From positions 1 to 64,000 of the forward strand of contig CALVWI010000004.1 of the NCBI GenBank assembly GCA_944367045.1: 64,000 nt of DNA, read 5' to 3'. The notes under the pieces are model-generated. The model was not told where the DNA came from. It saw nothing but the letters and a program-made list of their open reading frames with translations, and did no database searches. Below, piece by piece: positions 46,567-55,632 of the stretch; position 1 is the first letter of the stretch; the number at the start of each line of letters is the position of its first letter. Made by a program: the position numbers and the translations under genes. Source of the DNA: an uncultured Clostridia bacterium. GTDB lineage: Bacteria > Bacillota > Clostridia > Christensenellales > Borkfalkiaceae.

Positions 46567-47864
46567 TCCGCGTCATCGGCGCGGGCCTTGCGGGCAGCGA
46601 GACGGCGTACTATCTCGGCAGTCGCGGCGTGGAGGTCGAACTCGTCGACATGAAGCCCAAGGCCTTCACCCCCGCGCATGAGAGCCCCGACTTCGGCGAG
46701 CTCGTCTGTTCCAATTCGCTCAAAAGCGACGATATCTGGGGCAATGCCTGCGGCCTCTTGAAAGAGGAGATGCGGCGGCTCGGTTCGCTCACGATGGCGG
46801 CGGCGGAAGTTTCGCGCGTGCCTGCGGGCGGGGCGCTCGCCGTGGACAGGGAGAAGTTCTCTGCCTTTATCACCGAAAAGCTCCGCGCCTGCCCGCATAT
46901 CCACATTGTCTCGGAGGAAGTGAAGGAGCTGCCCGAACGGGGCGTCGTTGCGACGGGGCCTCTGACGGGCGGGGCGCTCTACGAGGACATCGAGAAAAAG
47001 CTCGGCGCGTCGCTCCACTTCTACGACGCGTCCGCGCCCATCGTCGCGGCGGACAGCATCGATATGAGCCATACCTTCACGGGCGACCGCTACGGGAAGG
47101 GGACGGGGGACTACATCAATTGCCCTCTCACGAAGGACGAGTACGAGGCCTTTGTTGCGGCACTTCTTTCCGCCGAGCGTGCGACGCTGCACGACTTCGA
47201 GAAGGGGGAGATCTTCGAAGGGTGTATGCCCCTCGAGGTGATGGCCTCCCGCGGGAAGGACACGCTCAGATTCGGCACCTTCAAGCCCGTCGGGCTTGCG
47301 GGCGAGGACGGCGTGCGGCCGTATGCCGTGCTGCAGCTGAGAAAGGAGAACGCGGCGGGCACGAGCTACAACCTCGTCGGCTGCCAGACCAACTTAAAGT
47401 TCGGCGAGCAGAAGCGGGTGTTCTCCCTGATCCCCGCCCTCGCGCACGCCGAGTTCGAGCGGTACGGCGTCATGCACCGCAACACCTATCTCCCCTCGGA
47501 CAGGCTTTTGAACAACGACTTCTCGCTCAGAACGAACCCCGATCTCTACTTCGCGGGGCAGATCACGGGCGTCGAGGGATATGTGGAGAGCGCGATGAGC
47601 GGACTGTTCGTCGGCATCCACATCTGGAATAAATGCAACGGCATCAAATCGGAAGCGCCCGAAGATACCTGTGTCTCGGGGGCGCTTGCGCGGTATATCT
47701 CGACGGAGAACAAGGACTTTCAGCCCATGAATGCCAACTACGGCATCCTCAGGCAGAGCGTCTCTCTCCGCGACAAGAAGGAAAAGAAAAGACGCCTCGG
47801 AGAGCTGGCTCTGGAAGAGATCGAACGCTTCAAAGGGACCATCTTCGGGGAAGGAGGAAAATAA
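46563..47864 (+). CDS. trmFO: Folate-dependent tRNA m5U54 methyltransferase TrmFO
   Basis: The 433-residue FAD protein methylates U54 of tRNA using methylene-tetrahydrofolate, the Gram-positive alternative to TrmA. FAD motif GAGLAGSETAYYL, ELVCSNSLKSD and FAGQITGVEGYVESAM are typical. It overlaps topA by 4 bases and abuts hslV directly (stop then ATG). xerC, which lies between trmFO and hslV in Bacillus, is missing. Confidence 0.97.
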
Positions 47865-48398
47865 ATGGAATTTCGCGGAACGACTATCTGCGCCGTCAAG
47901 CGGAACGGCGTCACGGCCATCGCGGGTGACGGACAGGTCACCATGGGCGAGTCGGTCGTCTTTAAGAATACGGCGGTCAAGGTGCGCCGCATCTACGGCG
48001 GCAAGGTGATTTTAGGCTTTGCAGGCTCGGTGACGGACGCCTTCTCGCTCTCGGAGCGCTTTGAAGGCATGCTCAACAAGTTTGCGGGCAACCTCATGCG
48101 CTCGGCGGTGGAGCTTGCCGACCTCTGGAGAAGCGACAAAATAGGCCGTAAGTTGGACGCCATGATGATCACGGCGGACAAGGATACGCTCCTCATTCTC
48201 TCGGGCACGGGCGAGGTCATCGAACCCGACGAGGGCATCTGCGCCATCGGCTCGGGCGGCAACTATGCACTCGCCGCGGCTCGTGCGCTCGCGCAGAACA
48301 CCGACTTCTCGGCCGAGGAGATCGCAAGGAAGGCGCTCAAGATCGCCAGCGAGATCTGCGTCTACACCAACGACCACATCATCTGTGAGACCGTCTAA
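47865..48398 (+). CDS. hslV: HslV/ClpQ protease subunit
   Basis: The 177-residue proteasome-like peptidase forms dodecamers with HslU. The protein begins MEFRG before [10 protein letters not shown], so removal of five residues would expose the catalytic threonine (Thr6). Bacillus ClpQ has a comparable short leader. [18 protein letters not shown] and [14 protein letters not shown] are conserved. AAGGAGG precedes the ATG. Confidence 0.96.
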   Translation: MEFRGTTICAVKRNGVTAIAGDGQVTMGESVVFKNTAVKVRRIYGGKVILGFAGSVTDAFSLSERFEGMLNKFAGNLMRSAVELADLWRSDKIGRKLDAMMITADKDTLLILSGTGEVIEPDEGICAIGSGGNYALAAARALAQNTDFSAEEIARKALKIASEICVYTNDHIICETV

Positions 48399-48409
48399 GG
48401 AGGAACAAT

Positions 48410-49720
48410 ATGGACCTTTCTCCCAAGCAGATCGTAAACGAACTCAATAAGCACATCGTAGGGCAAGACGAGGCCAAGAAGGCCGTCGCCATCGCCCTGA
48501 GAAACCGCTACCGCCGCTCGCAGCTCTCCCCCGAGATGCGCGAGGAGATCACCCCTAAGAACATCATCATGAAGGGGCCGACGGGCGTCGGCAAGACGGA
48601 GATTGCGAGGAGACTTGCAAAGCTCGTCAAGGCGCCCTTCATCAAGGTGGAGGCCACCAAGTACACCGAAGTGGGGTACGTGGGCAAGGACGTCGAGGGC
48701 ATGGTGCGCGACCTCGTCGAGAGCGCCGTGCGGCTCGTAAAAGACGAGAAGGCGGCGGAGGTCTCCGTGAAGGCGACAGCGGCCGCCGAACAGCGCGTCG
48801 TCAAAATTCTGGCCGAGCTCAAGAAGGCCGACCGCGGCGAGACCCCGCGCGAAGTGTTTGAAAACAACCTTCTCGAATCTCTCAGAAAGGGCGTCTTTAA
48901 CGACCTCGTCGTCGAGGCGGACGTGAGAGATGAGCCCAAGACGATGGAGCTCGTCCCCGGGGGCGCGGCCATCAATTTGGGGTCCATCTTCGGCGAGATG
49001 CTCCCTCCCAAGAAGAAACGCCGCAAGATCGCCGTCAAGGAGCTCATGAAGCTCTTTATCGCCGAGGAGAGCGACAAGCTCATCGACGAGGACGCGGTGC
49101 AGGAAGAGGCCGTGCGCCGCGCCGAGAACGACGGCATCATCTTCATCGACGAGATCGATAAGATCGCCGCAAAGGGCAACACGGGCGGGGCGGACGTCTC
49201 GCGCGAGGGTGTCCAGCGCGACATTTTGCCCATCGTCGAGGGCAGCACGGTGATGACCAAGTACGGACCCGTCAAGACGGACTATATGCTCTTCATCGCG
49301 GCGGGCGCCTTCCACGTCGCGCGCGTCGAGGACCTCATCCCCGAACTTCAGGGGCGCTTTCCCGTGTCCGTCGAGCTCACCCCCCTCACGAAGGAGGACT
49401 TTGTCAACATCCTCACGAGCACGGAGCACTCCCTCACGCGGCAGTACGCGGTGCTGCTCGCCGTGGATAACATCGACCTTCAGTTCACGCCCGACGCCAT
49501 CGAAGCGATCGCGGAGATCTCCGAGGAGATCAACATGACGAGCGAGGACATCGGCGCACGCCGCCTCCACACCGTGATGGAGTACCTTCTCGAGGACATC
49601 TCCTTCAACGCGGGCGGCGGGAACTATCCCCTCGTCAAGGTGGAGATCGACCGAAAGTACGTCGAGGAACACCTTGCAAAGCTCACCACCAACCGCGATC
49701 TCAAGAAGTACGTCCTGTAA
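48410..49720 (+). CDS. hslU: HslU/ClpY ATPase subunit
   Basis: The 436-residue AAA+ unfoldase for HslV has GPTGVGKTEIARRLAKL, the I domain in the middle, Walker B IIFIDEIDKI and sensor motif IPELQGRFPV. It follows hslV by 11 bases behind AAGGAGG. The C-terminal residues that insert into HslV (ending KKYVL) are present. The codY gene that follows in Bacillus is replaced by a Sel1 gene. Confidence 0.97.
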   Translation: MDLSPKQIVNELNKHIVGQDEAKKAVAIALRNRYRRSQLSPEMREEITPKNIIMKGPTGVGKTEIARRLAKLVKAPFIKVEATKYTEVGYVGKDVEGMVRDLVESAVRLVKDEKAAEVSVKATAAAEQRVVKILAELKKADRGETPREVFENNLLESLRKGVFNDLVVEADVRDEPKTMELVPGGAAINLGSIFGEMLPPKKKRRKIAVKELMKLFIAEESDKLIDEDAVQEEAVRRAENDGIIFIDEIDKIAAKGNTGGADVSREGVQRDILPIVEGSTVMTKYGPVKTDYMLFIAAGAFHVARVEDLIPELQGRFPVSVELTPLTKEDFVNILTSTEHSLTRQYAVLLAVDNIDLQFTPDAIEAIAEISEEINMTSEDIGARRLHTVMEYLLEDISFNAGGGNYPLVKVEIDRKYVEEHLAKLTTNRDLKKYVL

Positions 49721-49741
49721 GCGGGGACGCGGGGGGAAGTT

Positions 49742-50209
49742 ATGACGAAGGAGCAGTTCAAGGAGCTGGAGACGCGCGCGAAGGCGGGCGATGCGGTGGC
49801 GCAGTACGACTTGGGTGTCGCCTATCAGCGCGGCGACGCCGTCAAGGCGGATGTAAAACGCGCCGTCCACTGGTGGAAGAAGTCCGCAGACGCGGGCTAC
49901 GGCCTTGCCGAGTACAACTTAGGCGTTGCCTATCACCGCGGCATCGGCGTCAAAGAGGATAGTAAGCTCGCCGCGGAGTACTACACCCGTGCGGCGGAGA
50001 AGCACTTCGGCCCCGCGGAGTATAACTTGGGCTTTTGTTACTACAACGGGACGGGCGTGGAGCGCGACCCCAAGCGCGCCCTGTATTGGTGGAACGTCGC
50101 CCTCTCGCACGGGTTCAAGAAGGCGGGAGAGGCCATCGGAAAATTTGCGGCGCGCCTCATGCAGGCGGAAGAGGACCGCGAGAAAGAGAAAAAGGAGCAA
50201 AATTCATGA
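49742..50209 (+). CDS. Sel1-repeat (TPR-like) protein
   Basis: The 155-residue protein has no signal peptide and carries three to four Sel1 units (AQYDLGVAYQRGDAV, AEYNLGVAYHRGIGV, AEYNLGFCYYNGTGV), which form helical pairs for protein binding. Partner unknown. GGGGGAAG precedes the ATG. Its TGA overlaps the ATG of hisS, so the two are translated together. Confidence 0.9.
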   Translation: MTKEQFKELETRAKAGDAVAQYDLGVAYQRGDAVKADVKRAVHWWKKSADAGYGLAEYNLGVAYHRGIGVKEDSKLAAEYYTRAAEKHFGPAEYNLGFCYYNGTGVERDPKRALYWWNVALSHGFKKAGEAIGKFAARLMQAEEDREKEKKEQNS

Positions 50210-51468
50210 TCCAGGCACCCAAGGGGACAAAGGATATCCTCCCCAAGGACGTATATCTTTGGCACCACATCGAGGACGCGGCAAGAAAGACTGCCGAGGC
50301 ATATGCCTTCAAGGAGATCCGCACGCCCGTCTTTGAGCACACCGAACTCTTCGTGCGCGGCGTCGGCGACACGACGGACATCGTCAACAAGGAGATGTAC
50401 ACCTTCCTCGACAAGGGCGGGCGCAGCATCACCTTGCGTCCCGAGGGCACGGCGGGCGTCGCGCGCGCGTTCATCGAGAACGGCCTCGTGAGCGAGGCGC
50501 TTCCCGCGAAGATGTACTACTTCATCTCGGCGTTCCGCTATGAGCGTCCGCAGGCGGGGAGACTGCGCGAGTTCCACCAGTTCGGCTGCGAGCTCTACGG
50601 CGCGGCGTCGCCCGCGGCGGATGCGGAGGTCATCTCCCTCGCCGATACCTTCCTGCGCTCGCTGGGGCTCAAGGAGGTCAGCCTGCGCCTCAATTCCATC
50701 GGCTGCAAGCACTGCCGTGCCGCCTACCACGCGGCATTGAAAGAATACTTCCGCCCCCACCTTTCCGAGATGTGCGCGGACTGCAATGCCCGCTTCGAGA
50801 AGAACCCCATGCGCATGCTCGACTGCAAGGAGGAGAAGTGCCGTATGGTGACGGCGGGTGCGCCCAAAATCTTGGACTTCCTCTGTGACGACTGCAAGCA
50901 GCACTTCGAGGAGGTCAAGCGCCTTCTCGACGAGACGGGCATCGAATATACCGTCGACCCCGGCATCGTGCGCGGGCTCGACTACTACAGCCGCACGGTG
51001 TTCGAGTTCGTCACCAAGGCGGCGGGCGCGCAGGGCACGGTGCTCGGCGGCGGGCGGTACGATACCCTCCTCGAGCAGATGGGCACCAAGCCGCTGCCCG
51101 CAGTCGGGTTTGCCGTCGGCATGGAGCGGCTTTTGATGGTCATCGCGGCGGAGAACGCTCCCGTGCCGCAGGAGAAGGGCGTCACCTGCTATTTGGCGGG
51201 CATGGACGGCGAGACGCGCAAGAAGGCGTTCACCCTCGCGACCGAGCTGCGCCGCGCGGGCATCTCGGCGGAGACCGACCTCATGGACCGCTCTTTGAAG
51301 GCGCAGTTCAAGTATGCCGACAAGAAGGGCGCGCGGTTCGTCGCCGTCATCGGTGAAGAGGAGCTTGCGGCGGGCGAAGCGCAGGTCAAGGACCTTACGG
51401 CTTCTACGTCCGAGCGCGTGAAGTTCGAGGAACTTTGCACATACTTAAAGAAAAAAACGGAGGAATAA
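50206..51468 (+). CDS. hisS: Histidyl-tRNA synthetase
   Basis: The 420-residue class II synthetase starts MIQAPKGTKDILP and has motif 2 (FRYERPQAGRLREFHQ), the histidine motif GLDYYSRTVFEF and motif 3 (GFAVGMERL). ATG 50206 follows AAAGGAG and overlaps the Sel1 stop. aspS, which often follows hisS, is not here. Confidence 0.97.
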   Translation: MIQAPKGTKDILPKDVYLWHHIEDAARKTAEAYAFKEIRTPVFEHTELFVRGVGDTTDIVNKEMYTFLDKGGRSITLRPEGTAGVARAFIENGLVSEALPAKMYYFISAFRYERPQAGRLREFHQFGCELYGAASPAADAEVISLADTFLRSLGLKEVSLRLNSIGCKHCRAAYHAALKEYFRPHLSEMCADCNARFEKNPMRMLDCKEEKCRMVTAGAPKILDFLCDDCKQHFEEVKRLLDETGIEYTVDPGIVRGLDYYSRTVFEFVTKAAGAQGTVLGGGRYDTLLEQMGTKPLPAVGFAVGMERLLMVIAAENAPVPQEKGVTCYLAGMDGETRKKAFTLATELRRAGISAETDLMDRSLKAQFKYADKKGARFVAVIGEEELAAGEAQVKDLTASTSERVKFEELCTYLKKKTEE

Positions 51469-51472
51469 CATT

Positions 51473-51799
51473 ATGTCGAAAAACGTCAGAGAGATCAAGG
51501 GCGAGGAGCTCATTTCGCTCGTAAAAGAGGGCAAGACGGTCGTGTGCGACTTCTGGGCGACCCGGTGCGGTCCCTGCCGCATGCTCGGGCCCGTGCTCGA
51601 CAAGCTCGCGCCCGAATTTGAGGGCAAGGCCGAGTTCGTCAAGGTGGACGTCGACGAGAGCGGCGACGTCGCGCAGAAGCTGGGTATCATGTCCATCCCC
51701 GATGTCTACATCTTCGAGGGCGGCAAGGTCAAGACGCACCAGCTCGGGTACGTTCCCGAAAGTGCGATGCGCGTCTTCCTTTCGGACAATCTCAAGTAA
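51473..51799 (+). CDS. trxA: Thioredoxin with RCGPC active site
   Basis: The 108-residue thioredoxin has a normal fold pattern (VVCDFWAT, FVKVDVDESGDVAQKLGI, cis-Pro in SIPDVYIF). The active site is Arg31-Cys-Gly-Pro-Cys instead of the nearly universal Trp-Cys-Gly-Pro-Cys; the codon is CGG, one base from TGG. Both cysteines (32 and 35) remain, so redox activity is likely but its potential or partner may differ. It is 4 bases after hisS, behind GGAGG, and is followed by a terminator. Confidence 0.93.
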   Translation: MSKNVREIKGEELISLVKEGKTVVCDFWATRCGPCRMLGPVLDKLAPEFEGKAEFVKVDVDESGDVAQKLGIMSIPDVYIFEGGKVKTHQLGYVPESAMRVFLSDNLK

Positions 51800-51803
51800 A
51801 TAA

Positions 51804-51835
51804 CTCTCCCCGCAGTCAAAGCGGGGAGATTTTTT
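51804..51835 (+). terminator. Terminator after trxA
   Basis: TCTCCCCGC/GCGGGGAGA with a 7-nt loop, then TTTTTT. Confidence 0.92.
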
Positions 51836-51879
51836 ACGGAAGGGGAGGGGAGCGGGCGATGGGCGGCGGCCCCAAACAC

Positions 51880-51908
51880 TTGCGTTTTTGGGGGAAGTGT
51901 GATACAAT
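51880..51908 (+). promoter_or_regulatory. Promoter of glyA
   Basis: TTGCGT, a 17-bp spacer and TACAAT, 30 bp before the start codon. Confidence 0.7.
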
Positions 51909-51938
51909 GAAAGAAATTTTCACGCCAAGGAGAAGTCT

Positions 51939-53189
51939 ATGATCGATCTGAGCTGTATCCGCAGAGCCGACCCCGAGCTCTGCGCCGCCATGGAGCAGGA
52001 ACTTGCCCGCCAGCGGGGCAACATCGAACTCATCGCCAGCGAGAACATCGTCTCGCCCGCCGTCATGGCCGCGATGGGGAGCCACCTCACCAACAAGTAC
52101 GCGGAGGGCTATCCCGGCAAGCGCTACTACGGCGGCTGCCAGTACGTCGACATCGCCGAGGACCTCGCCCGCGACCGCTTGAAGCAGATCTTCGGGTGCG
52201 ACCACTGCAACGTCCAGCCCCACAGCGGCGCGCAGGCCAACTTCGCCGTCTACTTTGCGATGCTCAAGCCCGGCGATACCATCATGGGCATGAACCTCTC
52301 CCACGGCGGCCACCTCACGCACGGCTCGCCCGCCAACATCTCGGGCACCTACTTCCACATCGTCCCTTACGGCGTCTCCGCCGAGACCGAGACCATCGAC
52401 TACGACGAGATGGAGAAGATCGCCCTCGAGTGCAAGCCGAAGATGATCGTCTCGGGCGCGAGCGCGTACCCCCGCATCATCGACTTTGCCCGCATCAGGG
52501 AAATTTGCGATAAAGTCGGGGCGCTTATGATGGTGGACATCGCCCACATCGCGGGGCTCGTTGCGGCGGGCCTTCACCCCAACCCCGTGCCCTATGCCGA
52601 CTTCGTGACGACGACCACCCACAAGACGCTGCGCGGACCGCGCGGGGGCGTCATCATGTGCAAGGAGCAGTACGCGAAGGCCATCGACAAGGCGGTGTTC
52701 CCCGGCACGCAGGGCGGGCCACTCATGCACGTCATCGCGGCGAAGGCCGTCGCCTTCAAGGAGGCGCTCTCCCCCGAGTTCAAGGAATACCAGACGCAGA
52801 TCGTCAAGAACGCCGCGGCGATGGCAAAGCGTTTCACTGAGAACGGCGTCAGGCTCGTCTCGGGCGGCACGGACAACCACCTCATGCTCGTCGACCTCAG
52901 GAAAGAGAACATGACGGGCAAGGAGCTTGAAAAGCTGCTCGACGAAGCGCACATCACGGCGAACAAGAACACCATTCCCTTCGAGACGACGTCGCCCTTC
53001 ATCACGAGCGGCGTGCGCATCGGGACGCCCGCCATCACCTCGCGCGGCATGAAGGAGGCGGAGGCCGTCGAGATCGCCGACCTCGTCACCGAAGTCATTC
53101 GCCATCGCGAGGAGGCCATCGCGCCCGTTTCCGAGAAGGTCGCCGCCCTCTGCGCCAAGTTCCCCATCTACGAGAACGACATTCTGTAA
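51939..53189 (+). CDS. glyA: Serine hydroxymethyltransferase
   Basis: The 416-residue PLP enzyme converts serine and tetrahydrofolate to glycine and methylene-tetrahydrofolate, the cofactor also used by Trm[28 protein letters not shown] and [14 protein letters not shown] with PLP lysine Lys229 are present. AAGGAG precedes the ATG. Monocistronic, with a terminator shared with the convergent gene. Confidence 0.97.
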   Translation: MIDLSCIRRADPELCAAMEQELARQRGNIELIASENIVSPAVMAAMGSHLTNKYAEGYPGKRYYGGCQYVDIAEDLARDRLKQIFGCDHCNVQPHSGAQANFAVYFAMLKPGDTIMGMNLSHGGHLTHGSPANISGTYFHIVPYGVSAETETIDYDEMEKIALECKPKMIVSGASAYPRIIDFARIREICDKVGALMMVDIAHIAGLVAAGLHPNPVPYADFVTTTTHKTLRGPRGGVIMCKEQYAKAIDKAVFPGTQGGPLMHVIAAKAVAFKEALSPEFKEYQTQIVKNAAAMAKRFTENGVRLVSGGTDNHLMLVDLRKENMTGKELEKLLDEAHITANKNTIPFETTSPFITSGVRIGTPAITSRGMKEAEAVEIADLVTEVIRHREEAIAPVSEKVAALCAKFPIYENDIL

Positions 53190-53201
53190 GAATAATATAA
53201 C

Positions 53202-53231
53202 GCCGCCCCGCGCCATTCGGCGCGGGGCGGC
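53202..53231. terminator. Two-way terminator between glyA and the DUF368 gene
   Basis: A perfect 13-bp stem with an ATTC loop (53202-53214 with 53219-53231). Plus-strand flank is TTCTCAATTT; minus-strand flank is TTATATTATT. Confidence 0.8.
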
Positions 53232-53250
53232 TTCTCAATTTCAAAATTCC

Positions 53251-54210
53251 TTATTGATTTTTCAGAACGCGCTTTCTCTCATAGCGCACGAAGTAATTGG
53301 CGGCGATGATGCCGAGGGCAAACAGCGCCATGCCGATGCCGAGCTCCCGCCACATCGCACCGTCCAAAGTCCAGCTCGTGTAGACCTCCATGATCTCGGG
53401 GTTGAAGAACATCGTCAGAATGGAGCCGAGCGACAGCCCCGCAATGGTGTAGAAGGAGGGGGCGCGCTTTCTCTCGAGCAGGCGCGAGAGGCCGTTGGAG
53501 ACGGTGAGAAGCCCCAAGATGAACCCGACCGCAAGGCACCCATAGACGAGGAGCACCATCGGATTTTGCTGCCAATAGGTGAAACTCACCGAGTTGATGA
53601 GGGGCGTGAAGCACCCGAAGGTCATGAGAAGGGCGGTCGCGCTCAGCCCGGGCACGAGCTGCGTCACGGCGATCGCAAACCCCACGACGACGAAGAGCAG
53701 GTAGTGGTACCACGCAAGGTTCTCGAGCGACAGCGCGTCGGGCGCGCCGAAGATGGAGAACGCCGAGAGCCCGACGGGGAACAACAGGCCGATCAAAAAC
53801 AAAATGATGCGCCACGGGGTGGGCTTTTCGCCTCGTATTTCGTCGGTGACGGCGGGAAAGGCGCCCAGCATCAACCCCGCGAACAGCGCCACGATGGCGA
53901 AGGGGAGCAAGTTCAAAAGCGCCCTCACGCCGAAGAAGCCCAAAACGAGCCCCACGATGCCGCCGAGGACGATGGGCAGGAGAAAGCGCGCGCTCTCCTT
54001 GAAGCGGCGGAAGATGCCGCCGAGGGCGTAGAGGAGTTTCTCGTACAGGCGGAAGATGATGGCGACGGCCGAACCGCTCACCCCGGGCACAATGACGGCA
54101 AGCCCGATGAATGCGCCCAAAATGCCGCCCTTGAAAACTTCTTTTTTATCCTTATAGCGAAGGTCCATTCCGCTCTCATTCGTATGGCGCTCGCGCTTTT
54201 TCTCTTTCAT
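53251..54210 (-). CDS. DUF368/PopT-family polyprenyl-phosphate transporter
   Basis: The 319-residue protein has about nine membrane helices and the DUF368 motif IVPGVSGSAVAIIFRLYEKLL near the N-terminus (quoted in part: VPGVSGS). Members of this family (PopT) recycle undecaprenyl phosphate across the membrane for wall synthesis, which links it to uppS in this window. GGAG precedes the ATG on the minus strand. It has its own consensus promoter. The family role is established in a few species; here it is inferred. Confidence 0.85.
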   Translation of the reverse strand: MKEKKRERHTNESGMDLRYKDKKEVFKGGILGAFIGLAVIVPGVSGSAVAIIFRLYEKLLYALGGIFRRFKESARFLLPIVLGGIVGLVLGFFGVRALLNLLPFAIVALFAGLMLGAFPAVTDEIRGEKPTPWRIILFLIGLLFPVGLSAFSIFGAPDALSLENLAWYHYLLFVVVGFAIAVTQLVPGLSATALLMTFGCFTPLINSVSFTYWQQNPMVLLVYGCLAVGFILGLLTVSNGLSRLLERKRAPSFYTIAGLSLGSILTMFFNPEIMEVYTSWTLDGAMWRELGIGMALFALGIIAANYFVRYERKRVLKNQ

Positions 54211-54244
54211 GCCGCTCCCGTTCCCTTAAAGGGCGTTTTCGGCT

Positions 54245-54273
54245 ATTATACGATAGCTGTCTTATAAAGTCAA
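54245..54273 (-). promoter_or_regulatory. Promoter of the DUF368 gene
   Basis: On the minus strand TTGACT, a 17-bp spacer and TATAAT, 35 bp before the start codon. Confidence 0.88.
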
Positions 54274-54333
54274 CCGTTTGACATAGGCGGGCGGTGAAAG
54301 GGGCGTGAAATCGGAAGTTCTCCGCAGACGGCG

Positions 54334-54362
54334 AAAAAAAAGACCCCGCAAAGGGGCCTTTT
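54334..54362 (-). terminator. Terminator of the zinc-ribbon gene
   Basis: On the minus strand AAAGGCCCC/GGGGTCTTT (one G-U) followed by a run of T. Confidence 0.8.
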
Positions 54363-54370
54363 GAGCTTTC

Positions 54371-54853
54371 TCAGTAGTAGTTGGGGCCGTACTGCGGGCC
54401 GTTGGTGATGGCGTCGAAGACGCCCGTGATGATGCCCGCGGCGATGAGGGCGACGAGGATGAGCCAAAAGACGAGCGTGACGATGCTGATGACGAGGCCC
54501 GCCGTCGCGAAGCCGTTTGCCGAGTACTTCTTGCGCTGTGCAACGCCGATGGCGCTCAGGATGAGCCCGACGAGGGGCACGATGAACACCGAGCCGCCCC
54601 ACACCGAGATGATGGAGAGCACAAACCCCGCAATGCCGATGCCGTTGACGGGCTTTTTCTCCGCGGGGTCCAATTTCGCCCCGCAGTTGGGGCAGACGAC
54701 CGCCTTGGGGTCGACTTCTCTTCCGCAATTCTTACAGTAGGTGCGCTTTTCCGAGGGGGTGGGGCCGACGGGCTGCTCGCCCGTTGCCTTGCCGCACTCG
54801 GAGCAGACGGCCGCATCGTCGGGGATCTGCTTTCCGCAATGTTTGCAATACAT
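54371..54853 (-). CDS. Membrane protein with two zinc ribbons
   Basis: The 160-residue protein has two N-terminal zinc ribbons (MYCKHCGKQ..CSECGK and YCKNCGRE..CPNCGAKL), a short linker and two to three hydrophobic segments (from about residue 75), with a DUF4190-like C-terminal region and a Tyr-rich tail. Function unknown. ATG 54853 follows GGAGG; the longer open frame upstream crosses the promoter and was rejected. Monocistronic. Confidence 0.85.
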   Translation of the reverse strand: MYCKHCGKQIPDDAAVCSECGKATGEQPVGPTPSEKRTYCKNCGREVDPKAVVCPNCGAKLDPAEKKPVNGIGIAGFVLSIISVWGGSVFIVPLVGLILSAIGVAQRKKYSANGFATAGLVISIVTLVFWLILVALIAAGIITGVFDAITNGPQYGPNYY

Positions 54854-54887
54854 AGTGTTGCCTCCTTTTTTTCTTCTCTCGCCTATA

Positions 54888-54916
54888 TTTATACCACAAA
54901 CCGAAGGAAATGTCAA
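54888..54916 (-). promoter_or_regulatory. Promoter of the zinc-ribbon gene
   Basis: On the minus strand TTGACA, a 17-bp spacer and TATAAA. Confidence 0.88.
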
Positions 54917-54925
54917 TGCCCTGCG

Positions 54926-55129
54926 CTATTCGAGAAGGTCGTCGAGGGAGACGTCGTAGAGCCGCGCGAGCTTGATAAAGTTCTGGAGCGTCGGTACCGT
55001 GATGCCCGCCTCGTAGGCGTGGTAGGACTGCGGCGTGATGTTCAGCTGCTTCGCGACATACAGCTGCGTATAGCCGTACTGCTGCCGAAGTGCCTTTAAA
55101 TTCTTGGGTAAATTGTAAAGTTCCTGCAA
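54926..55129 (-). CDS. Small XRE-family repressor
   Basis: The 67-residue protein is almost wholly a helix-turn-helix domain (LKALRQQYGYTQLYVAKQLNI.. quoted in part: YTQLYVAKQLNITPQSYHAY). The start is TTG at 55129, 7 bases after GGAGG; a GTG at 55147 lies upstream of that site and is less likely. It is divergent from a 63-residue gene across two palindromes, a typical autorepressor layout. Confidence 0.85.
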   Translation of the reverse strand: MQELYNLPKNLKALRQQYGYTQLYVAKQLNITPQSYHAYEAGITVPTLQNFIKLARLYDVSLDDLLE

Positions 55130-55147
55130 GTGAGTGCCTCCAATCAC

Positions 55148-55177
55148 TTGACATAATACAGTTTCAAACTGTATGAT
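55148..55177 (+). promoter_or_regulatory. Promoter of the 63-aa gene
   Basis: TTGACA, an 18-bp spacer and TATGAT. Its spacer is filled by the palindrome at 55156-55174. Confidence 0.75.
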
Positions 55178-55203
55178 ATGAGAAAATAAGTTTATAACTT
55201 ATT
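55156..55203. promoter_or_regulatory. Two palindromic operators
   Basis: ATACAGTTTCAAACTGTAT (55156-55174) is a perfect 9-1-9 palindrome between -35 and -10. AATAAGTT-TAT-AACTTATT (55185-55203) is a perfect 8-3-8 palindrome near the transcription start. They are likely sites for the adjacent XRE repressor. Confidence 0.7.
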
Positions 55204-55215
55204 TCGGAGGTAATC

Positions 55216-55407
55216 ATGCAAGAGGAATTTCGGGCGGAAGAACTTTTAGAAATCGTGCGGGTGGTTTTGAAAGATGAACTGACGGCGGTCATACGAAGGA
55301 GGGGAGACGAACTCACAATTACCTTTCCGGGAGGGGAGCGGTACGTTCTTACGGTATGGAGGGAAAGTTTTGGGCGAAAAGTTGTTGACAAGGGGAAGGA
55401 GGCGTGA
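55216..55407 (+). CDS. Small protein of unknown function (63 aa)
   Basis: This small acidic-basic protein (MQEEFRAEELLEIVRVVLKD then TITFPGGERYVLTV) is not recognised. GGAGGT lies 5 bases before the ATG, and a consensus promoter with operators precedes it, so expression is credible. It has no membrane segment or signal peptide. Divergent pairing with an XRE repressor would fit a regulated small protein or a toxin-antitoxin-like pair, but no toxin motif is visible. The -35 of the FMN-riboswitch promoter lies within its last codons. Confidence 0.65.
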   Translation: MQEEFRAEELLEIVRVVLKDELTAVIRRRGDELTITFPGGERYVLTVWRESFGRKVVDKGKEA

Positions 55408-55413
55408 TATAAT
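55385..55413 (+). promoter_or_regulatory. Promoter of the FMN riboswitch and ribU
   Basis: Exact TTGACA, a 17-bp spacer and exact TATAAT. Confidence 0.92.
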
Positions 55414-55428
55414 ACGCTCAATCGAATA

Positions 55429-55541
55429 TTCTTTGGGGCGGAGTGAAAGTCTCCACCGGCAGTAAAGTCTGCGAAGGGCCGCAAGGCCCCCGAACGGGTG
55501 CGATTCCCGTACCGACGGTATAGTCCGGATGAGAAAAGAAC
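55429..55541 (+). promoter_or_regulatory. FMN riboswitch (RFN element)
   Basis: GGGGCGGAGTGAAAGTCTCC, ACCGGCAGTAAAGTCTGCGA and CCGACGGTATAGTCCGGATG match the RFN consensus. TTCTT and AAGAA close stem P1. The variable arm is GGGCC/GGCCC. It precedes a terminator and ribU. Confidence 0.96.
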
Positions 55542-55554
55542 AATAGGCTTTTTT

Positions 55555-55590
55555 CGCGCCCCGCTTGTTTTTCAGGCAGGGCGCTCTTTT
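55555..55590 (+). terminator. Attenuator terminator of the FMN riboswitch
   Basis: GCGCCC/GGGCGC with an inner GC/GC extension, then TCTTTT, between riboswitch and ribU. FMN binding would favour it. Confidence 0.75.
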
Positions 55591-55632
55591 ATATCAAAGG
55601 ATATCCGAAATACATTTTCAGAGGTCCTTTTT

